22,339 nt of DNA, from positions 1-22,339 of IMG/VR virus record IMGVR_UViG_3300024520_000529; one strand, 5' to 3'. Position 1 is the first letter of the stretch; each line of letters starts with the position of its first letter. The notes under the pieces are model-generated. The model was not told the DNA's origin, did not search any database, and was given only the letters and a program-made list of their open reading frames with translations. Positions 1 through 6,902 of this stretch are shown here, in pieces. The position numbers and the translations under genes were made by a program. This DNA is from a virus.

Positions 1-1
1 T

Positions 2-511
2 GACCCTAATACCTTTACAACTTGGGCGGCGGCAGTACCCACATGGAGCAGTGCTTTGGGTTCTTGGTCACAGAGTTGGAGTCAGGTAGAGAACGTTCTT
101 GTAATGGCCGGATACACAGATACAAAGCTGTATCGCAATAATTCCGGGAATAGAGAAGACACTACAGACATGACCTCTTACATTCAAAGGACAGGTCTAT
201 CTACCACAGCACAAGGACAACCGGATCAAGTCGTTGTAAAAAGAATAAAAGCTATATACCCCAAGATGGAAGTATCTGGTTCTGATAACACGGTTAATGT
301 CTATGTAGGCACTCAGATGTCCACAGAAGAGGCCGTTACATGGACTTCTGCCTACACTTTTAACCCTGACACACAATCTAAAGTTTCAGTTAGAGCATCT
401 GGAAAGCTCTATGGAGTTAAGTTTGAATCCACCGGAGACTTTGATTGGAGACTTGATGGGTACTCAATAGAGATTGATGACGCTGGAACTAGAGGCTCTA
501 GGAGTTACTGA
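2..511 (+). CDS. Phage virion structural protein, C-terminal part (5' truncated by window edge)
   Basis: The frame is open from base 2, so the gene begins outside the window; the first in-window start-like codon is a TTG at 56 with no reason to be the true start. About 169 residues are visible. The last 40 residues carry a pattern (KLYGVKFES, then DWRLDGYSIEIDDAGTRG) that I associate with the C-termini of phage structural proteins of the DNA-stabilisation or tail-accessory sort, where a beta-rich domain ends in a WRLxGYxxxxxxxGxR segment. It is followed by further rightward virion-type genes, and its TGA overlaps the next ATG by one base, which fits a late operon. The exact virion role cannot be told from this fragment; head-tail stabilisation and tail spike are both possible. 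Confidence 0.6.
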   Translation, partial: DPNTFTTWAAAVPTWSSALGSWSQSWSQVENVLVMAGYTDTKLYRNNSGNREDTTDMTSYIQRTGLSTTAQGQPDQVVVKRIKAIYPKMEVSGSDNTVNVYVGTQMSTEEAVTWTSAYTFNPDTQSKVSVRASGKLYGVKFESTGDFDWRLDGYSIEIDDAGTRGSRSY

Positions 512-1170
512 TGACTGGATTATTGGATCCTTTACAGAAGAGAAAGGCTGCGGGGTTGCTTGATTTTGTTAGCAATGAAACGAATGAACCCTTAATTCTA
601 GCCAAACCACCATTAAGCAACAATGCGACTCTACAAGCACAAGAAAGAGACGCAAGAATAATGGCAAGGCGACAAGCGCAAGAAAGAGACACAAGAATAA
701 TGGCGATGGAGAACCAGAGGAGGGCGCAAGCTCAAGCACAACCACAAGCACAACCACAAGCGTGGAACCAAGAGGATATACCAGAGTATGCTTCACCGGA
801 AGGATCAAGGATACCGGATTACGCGGTTGCTGGACTTAATGAGGCCATAGAAAACATTGCAAGATATTCCAATGAATCTGCGCTTAACCCAGATGAGAAA
901 AATGATTTAAGAAGATATCTCATGTTTTTTAGAAGACACCTTGAAGGAATGGGGCTTAATAGCGGTAGTGCATTCTCCGACCTTTTTAAGAGATACATGA
1001 CGCCAGATCAACACAAATACTTTATGGAGGAAGGTGGGAGTGTTTTAGAGCCAGACCGCGCCCAATTCGAATGGTCTAGCGACTGGAGAGACAATCCAGA
1101 CCATTTCTATAGGAATGAAAGGGGTAAAGAACTTTGGGATATGATTTCACCGTTTATAAAAAGGTGGTGA
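511..1170 (+). CDS. Hypothetical phage protein with internal QAQERD repeats
   Basis: A 219-residue protein I do not recognise. The ATG overlaps the previous stop (TGATG). Residues 1-40 are hydrophobic and charged by turns (LLDPLQKRKAAGLLDF). Residues 42-67 hold two copies of a 13-residue unit (QAQERDARIMARR, QAQERDTRIMAME), and residues 72-84 are a Gln-Ala-Pro tract. The C-terminal half looks globular and mostly helical, with many aromatic residues (YLMFFRRHLEGMGL, FEWSSDWRDNPDHF). The middle is therefore probably an extended linker or coiled coil between two modules. Its place between virion genes suggests a structural or assembly protein, but that is context only. No signal peptide or membrane segment is visible. 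Confidence 0.6.
   Translation: MTGLLDPLQKRKAAGLLDFVSNETNEPLILAKPPLSNNATLQAQERDARIMARRQAQERDTRIMAMENQRRAQAQAQPQAQPQAWNQEDIPEYASPEGSRIPDYAVAGLNEAIENIARYSNESALNPDEKNDLRRYLMFFRRHLEGMGLNSGSAFSDLFKRYMTPDQHKYFMEEGGSVLEPDRAQFEWSSDWRDNPDHFYRNERGKELWDMISPFIKRW
633..704 (+). repeat. 39-bp-period direct repeat inside the 511-1170 gene
   Basis: Bases 633-665 and 672-704 are two 33-base copies differing at only two positions, offset by 39 bases (13 codons), so the repeat preserves the reading frame. It encodes the doubled QAQERD(A/T)RIMA unit. A second short tandem repeat follows at about 733-762. Confidence 0.8.
733..762 (+). repeat. 12-bp tandem repeat encoding a Gln-Ala/Pro tract
   Basis: A 12-base unit of the form CACAAGCACAAC recurs in frame and encodes alternating QA/QP dipeptides in the 511-1170 gene. 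It is a simple low-complexity linker sequence. Confidence 0.7.
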
Positions 1171-1174
1171 ACTA

Positions 1175-1459
1175 ATGGCTACATACAAAGACAGAGTAGT
1201 AAAGTCTGTCACTCATTATGAGCCGGGGCCATTACCACTAGATCAAGAGGATTTAGGAATATATGTTGTCACAGAACTTAAACGCTTGGCTGATATCATA
1301 TTCAACCAAGCCACATTCAGACTAGAGAGGATACATGTCGCGCCACAAAGACCAAGAGGGGGGGACGTCAGATACGCCGATGGATCGGACTGGGATCCGG
1401 GATCGGGCGAAGGAATCTATTTCTTCAACGAAACCTCATCCGCATGGGTCAAACTGTAA
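1175..1459 (+). CDS. Small virion protein with fibre/neck-type C-terminal motif
   Basis: A 94-residue protein starting four bases after the previous stop, behind an AAAGGTGG ribosome-binding sequence. Residues 26-50 (LGIYVVTELKRLADIIFNQ) suggest a helix. The C-terminal 35 residues carry a pattern known from many small phage proteins and fibre ends: a PxxPRxGDVRYADGSDW stretch, then PGSGEGIYFFNE and a terminal AWVKL. This places it among virion-associated proteins, probably a small trimeric or neck/fibre component, though the precise role is unknown. Its 3' end overlaps the next ORF by 125 bases in the +1 frame, which is unusual for this otherwise lightly overlapping gene set. Confidence 0.6.
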   Translation: MATYKDRVVKSVTHYEPGPLPLDQEDLGIYVVTELKRLADIIFNQATFRLERIHVAPQRPRGGDVRYADGSDWDPGSGEGIYFFNETSSAWVKL

Positions 1460-1871
1460 AATAGTCTTAGTCTCCCCAGAGGATATCCCATACATATGGG
1501 AAAAGGTGCATGAACACCTTAAATTAATGATGCCTCATTCTGAAGGAGAATTGAATCCTGAAGACTTTTATGACGCTATATACGAAGGAGAGATGCAATT
1601 ATGGGTAGCTGTAGACGGTGATGAATTGTTAGCTTCTATGGTTACTCAAATAGTTAATTATCCAAGAAAGAGGATAATGAGAATCATTTCCATTGCTGGA
1701 AAGAGCATGGAAGAATGGATTGAATATATGCCCATTATAGAAGATTGGGCTTTAGAACATGGGTGCGTTTCACTTGAATGTTGGGGGAGAAAAGGATGGT
1801 TAAAAGTATTAAAGGATTGGAAGTGTTCATACCACATAATAACAAAAGACCTCAAAGGTAGGATGCACTAA
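1335..1871 (+). CDS. GNAT-like acetyltransferase-type phage protein; start uncertain
   Basis: The recognisable domain begins at residue 43 (KIVLVSPEDIPYIWEKV) and runs to the end. It has the layout of a GNAT-like phage protein: an N-terminal strand with LVxPEDIPxIW, a central QLWVAVDGDELLASMVTQIVNYPRKR strand pair, then ALEHGCVSLECWGRKGW (the acetyl-CoA-site region of GNAT folds) and a final strand. The domain starts at base 1461, directly after the stop of the preceding gene, yet no ATG, GTG or TTG lies there. The ATG at 1335 has an AGAGAGG sequence upstream but adds 42 hydrophilic residues read from inside the preceding gene; ATG 1380 has no such site. ATA at 1461 or a frameshift are alternatives. 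The stop overlaps the next ATG (TAATG). Substrate unknown. Confidence 0.65.
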   Translation: MSRHKDQEGGTSDTPMDRTGIRDRAKESISSTKPHPHGSNCKIVLVSPEDIPYIWEKVHEHLKLMMPHSEGELNPEDFYDAIYEGEMQLWVAVDGDELLASMVTQIVNYPRKRIMRIISIAGKSMEEWIEYMPIIEDWALEHGCVSLECWGRKGWLKVLKDWKCSYHIITKDLKGRMH

Positions 1872-3181
1872 TGGCTAAAATCTGGAAATTTAATAGCGAA
1901 GGTGACTATGGACTCTTTGAAGAGGATTTTCACGAAAAAGCCCACAGGCTTAACGTTGAGGCTGCCAAGAAGAAGAATAATCCACCAAAAGTAGAAACCT
2001 ATACACACGCCTCCCAGCCCGGTTTTATTCACGGGACTAATGTTTCGCTTGATTCAGCGGATGACACATCAACACCCGAGCATGAAGGCCATGATATTAG
2101 CAGGGAATTATATAAGGCCGTTCAAGAGGATGATGTAGATAAGTATACAAAAGAGAATGTAGAAAAACTAATAGAAAAAGAAAGTGGTAAGGAAATACAA
2201 GGCGGTCTTCTTGATATCACTATAAAACCCATTGCAGATAGTGGTGGATACACTTGGGTTGATGATGTCGCTCCGGGAGCAAGTTTTGAGTCAGGCGGTG
2301 GAATTGATGCCATAACCGGCAAGCCTGAAACTGATTTTTATAGTAGAGGTGCAGGAACAGTAGATCAGCATGACGCCTATCTTGATTGGAGAGATGCGGG
2401 TGGCGGTATAGCATGGCCCGGTGGAGATCCAGATAGACCATTTGGTCTTGGAGGGTCATGGGATACAGATCTATATGATAAATGGCTCGCTGATAGAGGT
2501 GGAATAGAAAATGTTATTGATATGGTTAATTCGGGGAAGATCACATCTGGCGGGTTGGGGACTCAAGGTTTAATAGATTATGGTGGTGTTTCAGGCGGTT
2601 CAGGAACAGGAGCAGGATCAGGAGTTGCAGGATTGATGTACAACACCCCTTATACTCAGCCAGCCCCGAAAGATTGGTCACATTTGAGACATCAATTTGC
2701 AGGAAACCCAAACTCAGAACTTGCTCAGGTTCTTAATACTCCCGCTAGTGGAGCCATGTTTGGTGGCGAAGGTGCAGCAATGCAACCGTGGACAACAGGG
2801 CAAGGTGTTCCACCGGGTCTACTTAACTACCAGATTCCGGGAGGGCCAGCAGCAAACGTATCATTTTCTGGTGGCAATCCGGGGTTGTTTGATTTTAATG
2901 CAGGTGGTTCAGGAAACGGCGGTAATGGTGGCAACGGTGGTAATGGTGGTGGTGCATTAGATACATCTGTAGATGATGCAGCAATGGCAAGACTTTACGC
3001 TGCTGCCGGGGGTGATCCTCGGTGGAATGCTGTTTCATTTCAAGGTCGGCCATCTGGTCATGATGTTTGGTTTTATGGCCCTCGCGGAGCGAGTCCTGAA
3101 TCTTACGGATACGGTGGTCGTGATTACTCATATGACGCAATAATGAGTGACGCTCATTTAGCTAATACGTCAGGAAAATAA
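1871..3181 (+). CDS. Glycine-rich phage protein, unknown function
   Basis: A 436-residue protein I do not recognise. It starts at an ATG overlapping the previous TAA. The N-terminal 100 residues are charged. Residues 100-230 mix Gly and Asp with short Trp/Tyr motifs (GGSWDTDLYDKWLADRGG). Residues 235-360 are very Gly-rich, ending in a GGN repeat (about residues 348-361). The last 70 residues look like a small globular domain with aromatic and Gly content (HDVWFYGPRGASPESYGYGG). Such a make-up fits a structural linker or tail-associated protein. It lies between a GNAT-like gene and an ejection-type gene. No signal peptide, membrane helix or catalytic motif is evident. Confidence 0.55.
   Translation: MAKIWKFNSEGDYGLFEEDFHEKAHRLNVEAAKKKNNPPKVETYTHASQPGFIHGTNVSLDSADDTSTPEHEGHDISRELYKAVQEDDVDKYTKENVEKLIEKESGKEIQGGLLDITIKPIADSGGYTWVDDVAPGASFESGGGIDAITGKPETDFYSRGAGTVDQHDAYLDWRDAGGGIAWPGGDPDRPFGLGGSWDTDLYDKWLADRGGIENVIDMVNSGKITSGGLGTQGLIDYGGVSGGSGTGAGSGVAGLMYNTPYTQPAPKDWSHLRHQFAGNPNSELAQVLNTPASGAMFGGEGAAMQPWTTGQGVPPGLLNYQIPGGPAANVSFSGGNPGLFDFNAGGSGNGGNGGNGGNGGGALDTSVDDAAMARLYAAAGGDPRWNAVSFQGRPSGHDVWFYGPRGASPESYGYGGRDYSYDAIMSDAHLANTSGK
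2912..2954 (+). repeat. 9-bp GGN-codon repeat (Gly-Gly-Asn tract)
   Basis: A tandem array of a 9-base unit of the form GGTAATGGT (variants GGCAACGGT) in the 1871-3181 gene encodes consecutive Gly-Asn-Gly units. It is likely a flexible linker and a potential length-variable site. Confidence 0.75.
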
Positions 3182-3196
3182 TTAGAGGATAACATT

Positions 3197-4033
3197 ATGG
3201 CAGGTGGAGCAACAACAAGAACAGAACCGTGGGATCAGCAAAAGGATTATTTGACTGCTGGATTCAAAGAGGCAGGTAGGCTCTATGGTAAAGGTGTTCC
3301 TAATTATTATCCGGGGGCTACATTAGCAGGGTTCGATCCTAGTCAAACAGCGGCACAACAGGCTGTGTTAGGTTATGCACAAGGTGAAAGACCAGCTGCC
3401 TTACAAGAGGCTGCTCAACAGACAACGCTTGGGCAAATGCAGGGAGCAACCCCATTTACTGGCGGTCAGATGAATGACTTACTTGCTGGAAACGTAAGAA
3501 CAGGCGCGGGAACCCCGTATGGTGATTTGGCTAATATGTATGGTCAACAATACCTTTCCACAATTGGTGCGAATATGCCAGCCGTCAGGCAGCAGATGGT
3601 TGAATACCAGCCCGGCGGAGGGTCAAGGGGAGACATTGCCCAATCGAATGTTATCAGTGCTGCTGGGAAAACACTAGGCCAAAACCTAGCCCAAATGTAT
3701 AGCGGTGCTTATGATACAGCCCAAGCCCAAAGATTCCCTGCCGCTCAAATGAGGCTCTCTCAACAACAAGCAGGACAAGCTGCTTATCCATCTATTATGG
3801 GCGCACCACTAGAGATGTATAAAGCCGTAGGAGATGTAGGAGCGCAGAGAAGAGCTATGAGTCAAGAGGCAATTAACCAAGCTCAACAGAAGTATGCTTA
3901 TCAAGTAGGCGCACCACAGAATGCACTATCTCAATATATGGCTAATATATCAGGAGACTACGGTGGAACCACTACCGAAACTCCTAGCGCACTCTCATCA
4001 TTAGGACAGATTATTGGCATACTGGGGGCTTAA
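3197..4033 (+). CDS. Ejection-type internal virion protein (YPG-motif family)
   Basis: A 278-residue protein behind an AGAGGA ribosome-binding site eight bases before the ATG. The N-terminus shows a pattern widespread in phage proteins next to tail and ejection genes: WDQQKDYLTAGFKEAGRLY followed by YYPGATLAGFDPSQTAAQQ. The middle and C-terminal parts are rich in Gln, Ala and Gly, with long amphipathic stretches, and end in QNALSQYMANISG, another segment typical of this family. There is no signal peptide. By analogy with such proteins, it is probably packaged in the virion and released or assembled into a DNA-transfer conduit during infection; this is inference from family pattern and position upstream of two very large virion-like proteins. 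Confidence 0.6.
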   Translation: MAGGATTRTEPWDQQKDYLTAGFKEAGRLYGKGVPNYYPGATLAGFDPSQTAAQQAVLGYAQGERPAALQEAAQQTTLGQMQGATPFTGGQMNDLLAGNVRTGAGTPYGDLANMYGQQYLSTIGANMPAVRQQMVEYQPGGGSRGDIAQSNVISAAGKTLGQNLAQMYSGAYDTAQAQRFPAAQMRLSQQQAGQAAYPSIMGAPLEMYKAVGDVGAQRRAMSQEAINQAQQKYAYQVGAPQNALSQYMANISGDYGGTTTETPSALSSLGQIIGILGA

Positions 4034-4035
4034 TT

Positions 4036-4437
4036 ATGACATTTAGCTTATTTGGGAATAAAAAACCCCTTGATCCAAAACCACGATGGGAAACCTATGA
4101 CGTCCACGGCCCAGAATTTATTGGCGGCCCGGATGGGAATTTGCAAGAAGATGAAAATGCTGCGTTCCAACAGGCCTTATCTGATTGGAGGGAGATAAAA
4201 AATACAAGGGAAGATAGAGATAACATTTATAAACAAATGGCACAAAAAACTGGGGATACGGCTCAAGTTTACAGGTCAAAAGCCGGTACAAGAGAAGCCC
4301 CTCCCAATATGATGACCTCTCTTTTTCCGTCAAAATTTGGCGTTGCTAGTGCAGCGCCAGTAGATATTCTATCCCCAGAGATAGAGTCTGTTAATGATCT
4401 CTATAGAAAACGCCAAAACATGTTTAGGTATTCATAA
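4036..4437 (+). CDS. Hypothetical phage protein, virion region
   Basis: A 133-residue protein starting two bases after the previous stop, with a GGGGGC stretch upstream as ribosome-binding site. I do not recognise it. It is hydrophilic, with a proline-rich start (KKPLDPKPRWETYDVHGPEF), a charged central helix (ALSDWREIKNTREDRDNIYKQM) and a short C-terminal helix ending RKRQNMFRYS. It shares its TAA with the ATG of the next gene. Its size and position between an ejection-type protein and the 819-aa protein suggest a small virion or assembly component. Confidence 0.5.
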   Translation: MTFSLFGNKKPLDPKPRWETYDVHGPEFIGGPDGNLQEDENAAFQQALSDWREIKNTREDRDNIYKQMAQKTGDTAQVYRSKAGTREAPPNMMTSLFPSKFGVASAAPVDILSPEIESVNDLYRKRQNMFRYS

Positions 4438-6896
4438 TGTCTGCATATAATTGGACTCCAGAAGAAAAGCAACAATTCTTTAATCAGTATGGTTTTTACC
4501 CTGAGCAGTTCAGGGGTAATGCTCAGGCATTGTCGGGTGCGCCGAGATATGATGAAGCCGTTGATATTCTGGAAGAGGGTCTTAATGCACCTGAATTTTC
4601 AATGTGGCCTGATAGGGAAAAAGCCACCTATAACGAGATGTTTAATATTCAAGAACATGGTCAAAAAGAAGCTGATGAATTCAGGACTTTTGCTGCAAAA
4701 TCTCAGCAAGAAAGAGATGCAATATTAGATGGAGAATACAATCAAACTAGTAGGTTAGCCAATCTAGCTTCTGTGTTTGGTGTAAATGTTAATCTTCCCC
4801 AGAGAAGGAGTTCTGCTTCTACTGTTGATCCAGCAAAGGGGATTGCTGAAGCAGCAGCAACTAAAGCATTTATGGCAGAAATATACAGGAATCCACCACG
4901 GTCAAAATCGGAGGTTTGGGATCTTATAAGGAAGAGTAACGCCTCCAAGAAACAAATAGACATTATAAACTCTTTATTTCCTAAACTAAATCTTGGGGAA
5001 GTAGTGCCAATGCACAGATGGAATGAAAAAACTAATTCAATAGAAACAATCCATCGACATAAAGATGCGCCAAATCGCCTCGAAAAAGAAGCTGGATTTG
5101 GTTTTGCTAAAGATTGGGCAAAGATGGGTAAAGCTGATTTTGAGGCAGGTGTAACAACAGCGACAGAAGCCAAATCAGCTAGACTCTCTGCTGAGATAAT
5201 TAGTCTAGCACAAGATGCTAGAATAAAAACCGCAGCAGACCTTGATGCGTTTAAGGCTACGCTTTCTACTGAATTAGCTGCCGCATTAAAAATTGATTCA
5301 GAGGTAATGTCTGCCTTAAAAGAGGCTGTGCCAGAGAATGTATGGAGGTTCAAGGGAACAGAAACTCTGTTTGCAGTTGGCCCTGATGGAAAAACAATAG
5401 TTACCCAAGATTTTGACACTGGCGGGAAAGATTACTTAGAAGCCTTAAATGGAACTTTCATAAGGAAGTCAGAGAGAATTCTCGGCCCAGTAAAAGGACA
5501 GGCGTTGCAGTGGGCTAGGAAAGCAGCCGACTTGGATATAAATGCAAAACTTCACGCTACAGAATTTTTTGAGTCTGTGGTAACTGATCCAGCCAATGCA
5601 AATCTGACCCCGACAGAATTAAAGTGGAAGTTTGTGACAGGATTACCTCAACAGGGTATTCGCCTAGATTCTGCTGGTGAGATGTTTGACGAGTCTTATG
5701 ACGCAGAAAATAGAAAAGCAGAGAATGTATCTATGTATAGTAGCCTCTTATCCAACATCCTAGATGCTCCGCCAGACAGTGTTAATAGTATTATAGAAGC
5801 CGTAAATAAAATACAGGATGCAGCTACTGACCAAGCTGCATTTGTTGATGCTGAAGACTCGTTCTGGGAGAAATTTGAAGCTAGGTATCCTTATCCAGAT
5901 GATGAGCCTAGAACCCTATGGCATCCTGTGAATGGTGAGTTCATTGAGAACATAGGTACTTATGCTAAAAGAAACGAAGCCTTTAAGAAGGGATTTACAT
6001 CTGAAGACCCGATAAATACGTCACCTGCTACAGAAAAGAGAGCAGAAAAACAACATCATCTAATCACAAATACTATTAATCTACTTCCTGCCGGTGCATT
6101 AGAATGGCAGTATGAGGGGCAAGAACTCACCACCGCACAAAATAAAGCCTTCCTTGAAAGACACCCGCAAGGGATGACAAGGTTTACGAGAAAAGGAGAA
6201 CAAGATTTTGTAAAGGGATACAAGGATGATGTTGACGCGGAGATCGCTCGATTCGATGAATTGACAGATAACCTGAGAACAATCATACAAGCATCCAGAC
6301 AGGGGGGTGCTGCTGATATTGCACTCATCAACAAAGTTATCAAGATGTACGATGAAGAGGGTGTTGTTAGAGCAAGCGACACCGACATGGTTCAGAAGTT
6401 AGAGCCATTCATAAATACTCTAAAGTTGTGGGTTGACAAGCAGATAAAAGGACAGCCAAAACTTCTTAGCGATGAAATTGTCGCAGGGTTAGAAAGGGTC
6501 GCCTATTCCACATGGAGAATAAAGTGGAATAGTTTATCTGATCGTGTGAATGGAATGAACCAACTGTTTGATGCGAATGTTCTTCCTTCAGCCTACGATC
6601 TAGGAAAGGATGAATATGACCCATCTGCTGGCGAACAAACAAAGTGGGCAGGAGAGGGAGTAAAGAGAACTTGGACTTCTGCTGTGGGTAATAGGATACT
6701 GAAAATACAAAAACAGAATGAAGAGTTGATCCCGTATATAGAGCTTGAAAAAGCTCCACAAGACCCAGCAGAATATATCCTTACACTGGAGTATACACAA
6801 GAACTAGAAAGATTAAGGAAGATAATACTTGGTGATCTGGCAACGACAACACCTGCGGCAGAAGGCGGATTTAGCACTTCTGATTGGTTGGAATAA
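4437..6896 (+). CDS. Large putative internal virion protein (819 aa)
   Basis: The ATG overlaps the previous TAA (TAATG). The protein is almost entirely hydrophilic, Ala/Glu/Lys-rich and predicted by eye to be helical along most of its length. The N-terminal 20 residues (YNWTPEEKQQFFNQYGFYP) resemble a small docking helix pair. No lysozyme, transglycosylase or peptidase motif was found. A segment near residue 200 (NSIETIHRHKDAPNRLEKEAG) reads like a compact beta element between helical regions. Together with the next, 929-residue gene it forms a pair of giant genes at the end of the virion block, where podovirus-like phages keep ejected core proteins. The function is therefore inferred from size, composition and position only. 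Confidence 0.5.
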   Translation: MSAYNWTPEEKQQFFNQYGFYPEQFRGNAQALSGAPRYDEAVDILEEGLNAPEFSMWPDREKATYNEMFNIQEHGQKEADEFRTFAAKSQQERDAILDGEYNQTSRLANLASVFGVNVNLPQRRSSASTVDPAKGIAEAAATKAFMAEIYRNPPRSKSEVWDLIRKSNASKKQIDIINSLFPKLNLGEVVPMHRWNEKTNSIETIHRHKDAPNRLEKEAGFGFAKDWAKMGKADFEAGVTTATEAKSARLSAEIISLAQDARIKTAADLDAFKATLSTELAAALKIDSEVMSALKEAVPENVWRFKGTETLFAVGPDGKTIVTQDFDTGGKDYLEALNGTFIRKSERILGPVKGQALQWARKAADLDINAKLHATEFFESVVTDPANANLTPTELKWKFVTGLPQQGIRLDSAGEMFDESYDAENRKAENVSMYSSLLSNILDAPPDSVNSIIEAVNKIQDAATDQAAFVDAEDSFWEKFEARYPYPDDEPRTLWHPVNGEFIENIGTYAKRNEAFKKGFTSEDPINTSPATEKRAEKQHHLITNTINLLPAGALEWQYEGQELTTAQNKAFLERHPQGMTRFTRKGEQDFVKGYKDDVDAEIARFDELTDNLRTIIQASRQGGAADIALINKVIKMYDEEGVVRASDTDMVQKLEPFINTLKLWVDKQIKGQPKLLSDEIVAGLERVAYSTWRIKWNSLSDRVNGMNQLFDANVLPSAYDLGKDEYDPSAGEQTKWAGEGVKRTWTSAVGNRILKIQKQNEELIPYIELEKAPQDPAEYILTLEYTQELERLRKIILGDLATTTPAAEGGFSTSDWLE

Positions 6897-6902
6897 CTAA
6901 TT

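Noticed and set aside
4742-5419. Leftward 225-codon open frame inside the 819-aa gene
   Set aside because: It is long but Ser/Ala/Leu-rich antisense of a clearly coding, uniformly charged helical protein, with no start signal or neighbours on that strand.
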